This document shows, piece by piece, positions 10,564 through 20,490 of a DNA stretch of 64,000 bases (position 1 is the first letter of the stretch; every line of letters starts with the position of its first letter). The DNA is from Cryptomeria japonica (taxonomy: Eukaryota > Streptophyta > Pinopsida > Cupressales > Cupressaceae): positions 669,442,852 through 669,506,851 of the forward strand of contig NC_081412.1 in NCBI RefSeq assembly GCF_030272615.1, read 5' to 3'. The position numbers and the translations under genes were made by a program. Below the pieces are notes generated by a model that saw nothing but the letters and a program-made list of their open reading frames with translations, was not told where the DNA came from and made no database searches.

Positions 10564-13117
10564 TTATTTCTTGGTAAATGCCTTATAATTTTCAATTATG
10601 CATGCAACTTCTTGGACTAGCAGATTAGCTACGTGCGTAATTATAAATTTATACTTCTTCAAAGTCTCCTTTGCATGTACTCCTCATTCCTCTAATTCCT
10701 TTACCATATCCGCCACCTCCTGACACTGAGTAATTAGCTGTGTGTATCTATCCATAAGGGTAGCATCGAACTGGGCAGCAGGTCCTATGTTTTGTGCCTC
10801 ATATGCATCCCATTGATTCAAAACTTGCTGCTAGTCCATTATTCCAGTATCAGCCATACCGAGGCCAAAAGGCCCTAGTATATTTGTTACAAAATCTTCA
10901 TATGACAAAATCTCTCTGAGAAGAGGGTCCTGAATATTAGCCATCTCCTTGACATATTGCTGATACATCTCTACCTTCATCTCCAAAATGTATATATAGG
11001 ACTGTAAATTCTCATAACTATCTCCTCCTAAGAGGTCTTCTTTTATTATTAGCTCCTCTCCTAACCATAGTATTTTTTTCAAAATTCGGAGCTGTTTATT
11101 AAAGGTATTTTCCTTCTGTTCCCAGTGTGTGGAACAGGTTGCCAAATCTCCACCTGCCCTGTACCGCTTTATGGTATATTTCCATCGTGTCTTGTAGAAA
11201 TAACCTAACTTTGGCTACATTCATTTGAGTCCAAGACTTAGCAGTCGCAGCTACTTGTCTCACCTCTAATAGTGCCTTTACATCTCCTTCTGCCAAGGAT
11301 GAGGTTGAAGGTAGGTCATCTGTCCTACAGGAGTCCAAAGGTTTGCACATTTTTACCAAGAGATGTTTATACTATCCAAGTTGCGCTTTAAGTTCTACAT
11401 TTGAACTATGCCCCTTTTCCATGCACCCTCTAACAATGCTTGTGGCATACTCTTTAGGGCCTCTTGACTGCGGCACCCCTAAGGTGGATTCTTTTTTTTT
11501 TTTTTTTGATGCATTAGGTCTGACCCTCTAGCTTAACCATTGCTTAGTCCTATTGATGACTACTCGGGAGACCTTCTCCATATCTGTACCTTCACTTGCG
11601 GACCATTTCACTGGGGAGAGGGGCCTCTTGTCTATCCCTAATTCTTTATAAATTGGATCGAGTAACTCTCCATCATCCCTCAGGTCTTTAGGGAGGTTAG
11701 TCTTGATACCAAAGTCTCTAACCTGCAGTACAGACAACCTATTATAATTCTTCTCCCTGAATTCGAAGCTATCTTGCAAGTTGGCCCAAAAGTCTTCCAG
11801 GCTGGGCCTATGCCCCTCATATGCCTTAGGCATAGCTTGCTTAATTTTCCTATAGGGATCATAAAATTCCCTAGTATGATTATATTCTTTCAGGTTCAAA
11901 TCCTAAAGCTATTGCTTGGCCAATTTCGCCACTTGTATTTTAGAACAGGTGAAGTACCCAATGGACACTAAGAAGTAAATACCTGTTTTATGTTTAGAAG
12001 ATAGTAGTGATTGGAGACCAAGAAGTTGTCTTACATACTCAATCAGGATTACCCTATAGTTGCAATAACGAGGCAGCAGCATTGGATTCCCTGTGAATCC
12101 ACTAACTCTGATGTAAGTGGAACATGGGTTTTGGATGAACCAACACACCCACTCTCGGATAATAGCCATGGCTTCTGGGTTTATCCAATATTCTGTGTCT
12201 CTAGTCAACTTAATGATTATAGGGAAGATGAAGGCATCATTAACCCTCTTAAAGTGTGTCTTTGCATTTGTTAGATTGAGCTGGGAATAATATTCCCATA
12301 TCTTCTTATGTCCCTCTTTCTCTCCTAACTACCCTTCTACCTGTAGGCCTGGAAACTTTTTGGCTTTGGCAGCTACCCAAATGACATAGGACATGAAAAA
12401 GAACTTCTGGGTGTGCTGCACCTCCTTCATCTACTTACAAATGTCGGAAAGGATTTGCGGCCAATCAAAGTATTGCTTTCCTATCAATATGGTACTCATA
12501 AATAACATCCAAGGGTGGAAATGCTTGCAATCAGGCTTGCTAAAGGCCCTGCTGAGTATGATAATCAAGTCCCTCTGAGGCTCTTTGAAGTCTTCCCTTA
12601 GGATCTCTATAGCCTTGAGCCTTGTTTTCCTCTCCTCTTCCATCCAGTTGGTATTCATGTGTCTTTTGCTATCTGATACCTTCTCATTCCATGTTTTCAA
12701 GGCCTCTTCTTCTGTTAATAAGAATGCCTCTTCCCTAGTTGGGATTCCAAAGATGAACCCTAGCATATCCGGTGACAAGTCAATAGCAGTCTTTCCATGT
12801 GCATCCATACACTGTCTTGTCTCTGGATTGTTTAATGGAGTGATGGTCATTATAAACTCAGGTGCTTGAAGGGACTACGGGAATACAGTAGCTTCCACAA
12901 GACCTGAGCTCTTTATTCTTCAGTGGAGAGCATCTAAGTTAGGTTTATGCAATTTGGTTGCAATATCCCCAATCTCTATGTGTCCCACTTCGGTGTCCGT
13001 GACCCATCTAATTTGATCATCCAACTTTGAAACATGAACCTGTCCTTGATATTGGTACTTCATGGTGGCTGGAAGTCTGTCAATTTCTCTACCTCTCTTA
13101 TTGGTAGATGAGTCTGT
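10564..13117 (-). pseudogene. LTR-borne ORF1, full-length but broken
   Basis: A coding region of roughly 850 codons runs from the aligned start (codon ACA at 13117-13115, where the other copy has ATG) to a stop near 10564. Pieces 13117-11099 share one frame; a one-base shift near 11150 moves the rest to another frame, and several stops interrupt it. The N-terminal third matches the intact copy at 108-923. The middle has EFYDPYRKIKQAMPKAYEGH and the C-terminus is rich in Glu, Lys and Gln, probably coiled coil. No catalytic motif seen. The size resembles the unknown ORF1 of Ogre-type elements, but I cannot name the family from the sequence. Confidence 0.55.
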
Positions 13118-13194
13118 CTAACCACTGTAACCTGCAGGCAAATCACAAATTTTAGTCCTCATATTAAACATGATTCTTGATCCACTTCAGGACT

Positions 13195-14075
13195 TCGGTG
13201 TCCCGGGGTAAGCAAAAAGGAAAAGGGCTCGGAACTCTGAGGTTTCGGGCTCCAGATTTGGGATGATCCGGAACTCCAAGGATCTAGGGTTCTGGAGTGG
13301 GATGGAAGGCAAAACCCAGAACTCCGAGGATCCGGGGTTCTGGGGTGGGATGGAACAAGAAACCCCGAAACTCTGGGGATTCAGGGTTCTGCGGTGGATT
13401 GCAACATGAAACCCAAAACTCTAGGGATCTGGGGTTCTGGGGTGGATTGCAAGGGCATGCCAACAAACAACAAAAACCAAAAAGAACAAAAAGGACAAAA
13501 AACATGAAAAGACATCAAACCAAGAAAAACACAAGGAGAGAAAACTAATTCACCAACCTGGTGAATCTAAAATCAAATGGATGCCAAGAAAGAGAGTGCA
13601 GGTGTCCGGAGGTTCATGGCTTGGAGCTAGAGAGGAGAAACTCTGGATGCACAAATGAACTCGAAAAGTTCATTATCTCATATATATAGCCTCCCAAAAC
13701 CCTTTTGTACGAAAACCATAAACACGACCTCGAGACTCCGGGGTTCCAAGGTTCTGGGGTGGGATGGAGAAAAAACAAAGCCACCTTGGGACTCCAGATT
13801 TCTGGAGTTCTGAGGTTGAAAGACCCAAGACCTCGGGACTATGAGACTTCGGAGTTCTGAGGTCAGAACAGAAAAGGACCTCGGGACTCCAGGATTCTGG
13901 AGTTCCGAGGCGAAACCAAAAGGGACCTCGGGGCTCCGGGACTCTGGAGTTCCGAGGTCGACACAAAAAAAAAGAACCTCGGGACTCCGAAACTCTGGAG
14001 TTCTAAGGTAAAAAAAAAAAAAAAAGGGACCTCGGGGCTCTGGGACTCCAGAGTTCTGAGGTTGACACAAAAAAG
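13195..14075. repeat. G-rich palindromic minisatellite, 5' LTR copy
   Basis: Degenerate GGACTCCAGAGTTCCGAGG-type units occur in two blocks (13195-13455 and 13725-14075) that flank the TATA box, as in the left copy. Unit number and spacing differ slightly between the two LTRs. Confidence 0.7.
13681..13688 (-). promoter_or_regulatory. TATA box of gypsy 5' LTR
   Basis: TATATATA lies in the minus orientation, conserved with 1440-1447. It lies about 560 bp upstream of the ORF1 start and is the likely core promoter for ORF1 and the genomic transcript. Confidence 0.5.
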
Positions 14076-14157
14076 AAGAAGAAAGAAATAGAAAAAAAGG
14101 GGGCCATATTTTGACTCAAGGAAACCAAATGGGGAAATAGATATGCTAGGCATAACA

Positions 14158-14445
14158 ATACTATTTGCAGTAGTATCATCTGATTGTGGGTAAGGTTTCC
14201 CACTGTGGTTTTTCCCCTTATAGGGTTTCCACGTACAAATTTTGGTGTTATATGTTGTGGATGTCTTTGTCTTTCAGTTTCATGCATTAATCTTTACCGA
14301 TACTGTAATTAACTGATAAAACTGTCTACCGACTTAAAGTTTTGGTTTACCAGTATTAAGCATTAAGGTTGTTTAAAGTTGTTTTGATTTAAATTTATTT
14401 GACAACTGATTCACCCCCCCTCTCAGTTGTCTCTAGGACCTAATA
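14158..14445 (+). repeat. 3' part of a Copia LTR hosting the gypsy
   Basis: It contains the block seen at the ends of the other Copia LTRs here: GTGGTTTTTCCCCTTATAGG, a nearby GTTTCCACGT and, further on, TGATTCACCCCCCCTCTCAG. The same order occurs at 48720-50650, 57060-57420 and 62800-63000. The beginning of this LTR must lie left of the gypsy insertion, outside the window. No PBS (TGGTATCAGAGC) follows. Confidence 0.65.
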
Positions 14446-15500
14446 GATGAAATGACTTTATCTACTTTATCTAAGTTAGTTGTTCTTGTTTTTGTTTTTT
14501 CTTTTCATAAGTTAGTTGTATGAGTCACATTTGGTTTGCAATGACTTGATCTACTTGAAACCTACTTTGGATGTTTTTCTTAAGCTTGTAGCATTTGACT
14601 CCCTTGCATGTTTTCAACATTGCCCCCCATCAGGTTTCCCTTTTAGGTTATCAACCTAATGGGAATGGTACAACTCTATCTTAGTAGAAAAATCCATTTG
14701 CCGTCAACATATTCTCCCCAAGTTTGGTATCTAGCTCGAATGAGCATTTATCATATTTTATAAAAACTCTAGTACCATAAAAATTTCATAGCACCAGTCA
14801 CAAAGATGTTCACATTCACTAGAATTAAGAGCTTATTCATAGACCAATTGCTCATATCCAACACCTCCTAAATTTCAAATAGATGTCAACACTTTCACAA
14901 AACACTTCATAATAAGTTTTTTCATATATGATATTTTCTAGAGATGTAAAAGGTTACTTCTTTAAGGTATACTTAGCCCTTCATTTCTCTCTATTTGGGT
15001 GGTTTTTTTACCATTATTTATGGGTTGGGTTTTATCTCTCTTTTTGAAGGTGTTTCTTCTCTTGACGGGAATCTATTTGTACATATATATCTCATAAAGA
15101 TTCAATTGCTCGGACCCATCATTTCACCCACCTAGTCTACACATAAGGATGGTATTAAATTCTAGGTTTCTAATTCATTTTTAGTTGGATGTATTTTATT
15201 TTCCTACACATTGAGTTTAGTTTGATTATTTATAAGTGAGTGGGTCAAACTGACCATAGATAAATATTATGGTAGGTTGCATATTTTATGAGTGTAAATC
15301 CCACTATTTTTTGGTAGTTAGAGCTATTTTTCTCATTGATTGGTTTTGTCTCCCTTCCTTCCAATATATGTATCCACTCTAGCTTATTTTGTATTCATGT
15401 TATTATAAGCTCTTATGATTTTTTGCTTCTTAATTATTTTACTTATCTCTCTTGATAACTAACTCTAATCTTCTATTTTACTTTCTGTATCATTTGTTAT
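14446..15500. other. Unassigned AT-rich interval
   Basis: No domain, repeat boundary or RNA gene that I can support. Short open frames do not exceed random expectation for this composition. Confidence 0.5.
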
Positions 15501-16232
15501 TGTTGGGAATTAACCTTTACTTGGTAAAGTTAATTTCCTTTTACTTGTTAATTGTAGGAATATTCCTAAGGAATCCCTACAAGTCCTTTGTCTTATTTGA
15601 TTTGTCTCATCTCATTTTATTTATTCCAAATATGTGGAATATTATATTTTCTCTATATGAGGATTGTGACACTTTGCACACACATAGGATGTTAGATGGC
15701 ATTCTTAGACTTGGGAGTTACATTTGCAACTCCACTCTCACCTTTATATATTTGAGGTGCCTCTATCATTTCTTCATGGAAGCATTTCTATGCTAAGCTC
15801 ACTCTCTCTTTCTCACATTGTATTTGTGGTGAACGATTGAGGATCTGATATCTCCATGTGTTAGACATTTAAGGACAACAAGATTGAATATAAACCATGT
15901 TCAATGAATAGAGATTAATTCACATTGTGTTTGGTGATAGAGAGATGTGTGGGGGCCCTATGCATCTGATCAACAAGGTTGGAGATCATGTTGTAAAGGA
16001 AGAACACAAGCACTATTGATTGTCCTAGAAGGACAGAATGTGACAAATTGAAATTACTAGTGTCATTGCTACAAAACGGAGTCTTGTTTGAGGGTTTGGA
16101 AGGTTGAAAGTCCAAGAGACTAGTCCTAGTTCTTGTGTAGGTTCTGCAAGTCATTTTTAAGGATTTTTTTTAAAGGCATAGTTGTGTTGATTTGGCCATT
16201 GGCCATCAATGTTGATAGTCCTAAATGCAAAG
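15501..16232 (+). repeat. Possible LTR start of another Copia-like element
   Basis: TGTTGGGAATTAACC at 15501 has the TGTTGG start shared by the other Copia LTRs here. CTTTATATATTTGAGG at about 15741 is a plausible TATA box. No matching second copy exists in the window and no end is visible, because element A inserted at 16233. A 114-codon open frame over 15452-15796 is probably fortuitous. Confidence 0.35.
16228..16232. repeat. Target site duplication CAAAG, left of A
   Basis: CAAAG immediately before the LTR start TGTAGC is repeated at 29217-29221 right after the terminal CTACA. The pre-insertion site reads AATGCAAAGG. Confidence 0.9.
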
Positions 16233-17803
16233 TGTAGCATACGAAATAGGAAATCATCACAAGACAAGATAAACATAATAGCTCAATCACAAATGCATTC
16301 ATTGCAATGATCTAATCCTAAGCACACTCAATAGAGACATAAAAACAAAGCATTCAAAAGAAAAGATCATGCAAACCAGATGATGATTTGGATGCTTCTT
16401 CCATGCGGCTCCATTGTTCTTCTTTCCTCTTCAAATGGATTTGTGGATCTCACCTACAAGTGCACACATACAATTGAAAGCAAGATGGATATTGGTTATT
16501 GGTCAAGAGTACTAGAAGCATAAATTCGATAGTTTGATTAGGGATTCGAGATCATTAGGGGAAAATCATCCAATTTATAGAAGAATTGGATAAATGACAA
16601 GATTAGCATGATGCAATTCAAACAGAAATTGCAAATCAATATGACAAATTATGACAAATTATGCACTTTCCATGCACAATTTGATTGATTGATAATTCAT
16701 GACAAATTATGACACATTCTATGTCAAAATTGATTGATTATCAATTATGACAATTTATGACAAATTGAAATGTCATTCCCATAGAATTAGGAGATGAAAT
16801 AGGAGGGAAAAGAAATTGGAAATTAAGAAAATTAAAATTGATGAAAATTAGGAATTAGAAATTGATGGAAAAATAGGAAAATAGGAACTAGAAGAAATTA
16901 GGTAAATTAATTAACAATTTGTCATTTATTAATTAATCTACAAGAGGAGGAATAATTAGCCAATTAAATAAAGATTTAATTGTAATGAGAAGACTTAGGA
17001 TTAATAAATAATTTAGTAATCCTAGAGGAAGAAATGACAAATTAGGTTAAATGATTAAATCATAAAACCCTAGAAGATGAATTAGAAGTGCAAAAATGAC
17101 AATTAGGTCGTGATTGAAGATAATTAATGTCATGAATTTGAATTGATAAATGACCAATGCGACAAAATGATTTGATTGATAAATGCACCAATTGACGAGG
17201 AACAATGACAAATTGTTCCAAATTGACATAATTGAGACAGACAACGATCGATGACAAATCGGTTGCAAAATGACAAGATTGACAAAAGGACAAGAATCGA
17301 TGACAAATAAATTGCAAAATGACAAGATTGAAAATGACCACGATCGATGACAAATCGATCGCCAAAATGACAAGATCGAACAGTGACAACGATTGATGAC
17401 AAATTGATCGCATGATGACAAGATTGAAGGATTGATGATAAATCGACAAGATTGATAAGAGGACAACGATCGATGACAAATCGATCACAAGATTGACAGG
17501 ATTGATAAGAGGACAAAACCCTAATTAGGATTGACGATATCCAAAATGATAACAAATTAGCACGCATATTGATGTGACAAGATAAAATCGATCAAAATCA
17601 TGACTGGATAGTGTTGTCGACAAGACCAAATTTGAGGACGAGATGATTGAAGAATGTAGAAGAATGACTCGATGCTTGCAAATGATAAAGAGCAAGTGCG
17701 AATCATAGGAGAAATGTTAATGCGATGCAAAAACCTAAAATGAGGCAATGCGCAAATGTTAAAGTATGACTTCGCAAGCGTTGACCATTTTTAGGTGTCT
17801 ACA
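16233..17803 (-). repeat. 3' LTR of element A
   Basis: 1571 bp, the same length as the right LTR, with only scattered substitutions (about five in the first 190 bases). A minus-strand TATAAAT lies at about 16574-16580. The U3 half holds the GATCGAT repeat array (17215-17520). Long minus-strand open frames over 17047-17567 are produced by that repeat. Confidence 0.92.
17215..17520. repeat. GATCGAT-rich tandem array in LTR U3
   Basis: Units of about 45-50 bp share the core GACAACGATCGATGACAAAT followed by CGATCG. Each holds an inverted pair (GATCGAT facing ATCGATC around GACAA). The array recurs in the right LTR, in the solo LTR and, with a related unit (CAAGGATCGATGATGAATCG), in both LTRs of element B. 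Confidence 0.75.
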
Positions 17804-17822
17804 TTTTGTCCCTCTTTGAGAC
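17804..17822 (-). other. Polypurine tract of element A
   Basis: On the minus strand CTCAAAGAGGGACAAAA abuts the 3' LTR start TGTAGACACC. Element B keeps it as AAAGAGGGGCAAAA at 34392-34409. This is the expected plus-strand primer for a minus-oriented element. Confidence 0.8.
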
Positions 17823-18077
17823 AATGCAATTCTGAGCGTTGTTTCAAAGAACAATAATGAAAATGCCCCAGACAATAATAATGACATATGCATGCCCCCT
17901 CGAGGAATTGGCTGGAAACATGCAGAAAAGAGGCCAATTGATCGATAAAAATGATAGGATCGAATGGACTGACAATCGGAGATCGGATGCATGAAGGACA
18001 AGCAAAGTAAGGTGCACAAGACCATGACCAACATAAGATGGAGAGGATGCACGCCCATCTATGCAATGATAAAGAGC

Positions 18078-18084
18078 TATAAAT
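18078..18084 (+). promoter_or_regulatory. Candidate TATA box of PMD gene A
   Basis: TATAAAT in plus orientation, 89 bp before the exon-1 ATG. Element B has TATATAA at 34676 with exactly the same spacing to its ATG. This suggests the opposite-strand gene has its own promoter inside the element. Confidence 0.5.
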
Positions 18085-18166
18085 GAGACCAAGAGGGTGA
18101 AAATTGCTCATTTGCACTAGCTAAAGAGGAGGATTTGTTGCTCTGGACAAGGACACGTGCAGAGAG

Positions 18167-20490
18167 ATGGCGAACATTCCAATGGAAGATCACCTTGGGG
18201 AATGTGTACACACATTCAGATGACCGGAGGATGCAGGAGTAGCGGTATGTATCTCAAAAACCCATGTTTTCAATTTCATGAATTTGATGCGTTGGCGGGA
18301 CATTACGGGGCCCACAGGGGATGCAAAGGAGGACTTCTGCGCTTGTGTGGTCTAATTCTGTGCTTGTGTCATGTATTCTGCGCTTGTGTAGGAAGACACA
18401 AGCGCAATTTACCTAACACAGGTGCAGTTTCTCTGACACAGGCACAAGAGTCCATAAATGACTCACTTTTGATTCAAAATTGCATGGAAATGACCTGAAA
18501 AGGGGGGAGAAGGGTAGGATAGGGAAATGTAGATGAAAAACACCCTAATTTGGACATGAAAATGAGGAAATGCAACCCGTAGGAGCAAACCCTAAAACTG
18601 ACAAAATGATGCCTCGATTGTGATGCAGAGTCGACAGTATCCGTTGATCACGCGGGAGAATCGACCAGACTATTTCATGCTACGACATAGACTCAGGAGC
18701 ACAGAGAGAGACACATTAGCAGGACTAGGGATATATTACATAACATACATGCTCGAGATTAGGGCAAACATAGGATTGCTTACCGCATTGGCAGAGAGAT
18801 GGCATTCGGAGACCTCCTCATTCCATTTGGCGACTGGAGAGGCGACAGTGACTCTAGAGGACGTATGGCGCATCCTCCGCATTTTGATACATGGGGAGAT
18901 GATAGAGTATGACCCAGTGACAGGGAGAGACACGTTATGCAGGCTATTTGAGTGCGACACAGATGATCTAGACATTGTCAAGAGGGAGATCGTCTGGGAG
19001 AGCATGGCTTCCAAGTATGACCGACGATATGTGGTGATAGCAGTGGTGATAGCATGTCTTCTAGCAGGTGATAGACGAGGACATGGATTCCCTATTGGCT
19101 GGGGAAGGGTGCTAGAGCGGATGGCGACAGAGGGCACGGTGTATGCATGGGGACCATGTGTACTGGCTATGCTCTATTTTCAGCTGCATCAGATAGCGTA
19201 TCAGGGAGTGCAGACATTGAGCTATGGAGTCACATTGCTACAGGTATGGGCATTTGAGCACATTGCCATATGTCGACCGATTACAGAGAGACAGATTGTA
19301 CCACACCGACCATATGTGTATAGCTATGGGGAAGCACTGAGATAGGGTCCTTTTGGATACATACTATATTGGCGACATGAGCTAGACAGACTGACAGAGT
19401 TCATATGGAGGCCATATCGAGATTGCCCGGGATGGTCAGATGATCATGAGGAGCTACCATATTGTAGATAGGAGAGGTACTTGATTGGGCGACCAGTGAA
19501 CTACCAAAGAGTGATTGAGATGTACCTACTAGAGAGGGTCAGATGACAGTTTGGAGAGTGACAAGATGTACCTAGGAGGACTGCATGCTTTGCTCGATCT
19601 CACAGAGAGATGAGTCAGTGGGGGAGTATGATTCAGCCACACATAGCATATGCTGACTTTGCACAGCTACAACAGAGACAGTGGGAGTGGTGGTTAGATG
19701 TGGTAGATGCGGGGATGACAGAGGAGTATGAGACATGGTTTGCATGATGACGGCCAGTGCCTTTGACTGATCCTGATATTCCAGTACCTAGGAGACAGGA
19801 GGACTTCCCACTCACAGGAGAGGAGGGAGATGATGAGGACGAGGAGGATGACGAGGGTGATGATGAGGATGAGGGAGATGGGGATGAGGATGGAGCGGAT
19901 AGTGGGGGGATGATGATGGTGATGATGGGGGAGAGGATGATGATGGAGATGATGGTGGTGAGGATGAAGATGATGAGCTAGACTCAGCTGATTAGAAGAC
20001 ATTGCAAGATATTCCTATAGAGCCGGAGACAGCTAGGACAGAGGAGATGGAGATGTGCAGGGCTACCATAGCGAGTTAGTAGGACTATATTGCGACATTG
20101 GAGAGACAACATGAGCACTTCAGAGTGAAGATAGCCTGACTCACAGAGGCTCGAGATACAACCATAGCTCAGGCGCAGCGAGAGGGACAGAGAGTCACTG
20201 AGTTCATTGAGTCAATAAGGGATGCCAGTTCACGGGAGATTGCATAGATGCTGGTAGAGACCGACGAGGAGAGACTGTATTGGAGGACACTATATGAGAG
20301 TGCAGTTCCACCAGAGTGGAGAGCACCATCATATCGGGCACGATCGAGGATAGAGAGTAGGTCACGCTCTCGGAGGTCTTTGAGCAGCATAGGAGTGAGT
20401 GGACCTATGAGACCACCACAGCCAGGACTAGGAGGGACATCATCTGCGAGACATGGCAGGGATGAGGAGGATAGAGGGAGCACCCAGTGA
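18167..20490 (+). pseudogene. Plant mobile domain (PMD) gene, copy A, two exons
   Basis: Proposed exon 1 (18167-18244, 26 codons, MANIPMEDHLGE) ends at a GCG|GTATGT donor. Exon 2 begins at 18629 after TGATGCAG, joining in phase 0 with SRQYPLITREN. The PMD hallmark follows: LTALAERWHSETSSFHL, then GEATVTLEDVW, and later GHGFPIGWGRVLERM and VIEMYLLERVR. A long Asp/Glu run (19815-19980), a coiled coil and a basic Arg/Ser tail finish the protein. PMD occurs both in transposable elements and in the host MAIN/MAIL proteins, whose loss affects silencing; the biochemical activity here is unknown. Breaks are a stop in exon 1, a stop at 19342 and others beyond, and a frameshift near 20000. It lies antisense to the element, near its 3' LTR. 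Confidence 0.75.
18338..18440 (+). repeat. TGCGCTTGTGT repeats and hairpin in PMD intron A
   Basis: Three direct copies of TTCTGYGCTTGTGT are followed by inverted copies (ACACAAGCGCA, ACACAGGTGCA). The central pair (18379-18389 and 18396-18406) is a perfect 11-bp stem with a 6-base loop. The same unit recurs in the element's sense leader at 27405-27530 on the minus strand. Confidence 0.7.

Larger units (their letters stand above)
10361..14157 (-). repeat. 5' LTR of gypsy element (about 3.8 kb)
   Basis: The right edge, TGTTATG on the minus strand, is set by the end of similarity to 1-1881. The left edge is inferred: minus-strand TTAACA at 10361-10366 pairs with the TGTTA start as a 5-bp terminal inverted repeat and is followed by GCGACTCC, resembling a PBS. 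About half of this span (12201-14157) is proven duplicated; the rest would match DNA outside the window. If correct, the LTR contains all of ORF1. The alternative is a shorter LTR in a tandem array of two elements sharing an LTR. Confidence 0.5.

Noticed and set aside
15452-15796. Hydrophobic 114-codon frame resembling a membrane protein
   Set aside because: Composition reflects T-rich LTR-like DNA. It spans the TGTTGG border and a TATA box, with no conserved motif.
17215-17520. Regularly spaced repeats that might suggest a CRISPR-like array
   Set aside because: Units are adjacent and degenerate, spacers are not unique, and the array lies in a plant LTR with no cas genes.
17047-17567. Three overlapping minus-strand open frames of about 140 codons rich in Cys, Ser, Phe and Ile
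   Set aside because: They lie in different frames over the GATCGAT tandem array and recur wherever the array recurs (28460-28980, 45198-45552 on the other strand). Repeat-driven, not genes.
19757-19981. Stand-alone acidic protein of 74 codons
   Set aside because: It is the Asp/Glu tract inside the PMD exon 2, continuous in frame with the upstream domain.
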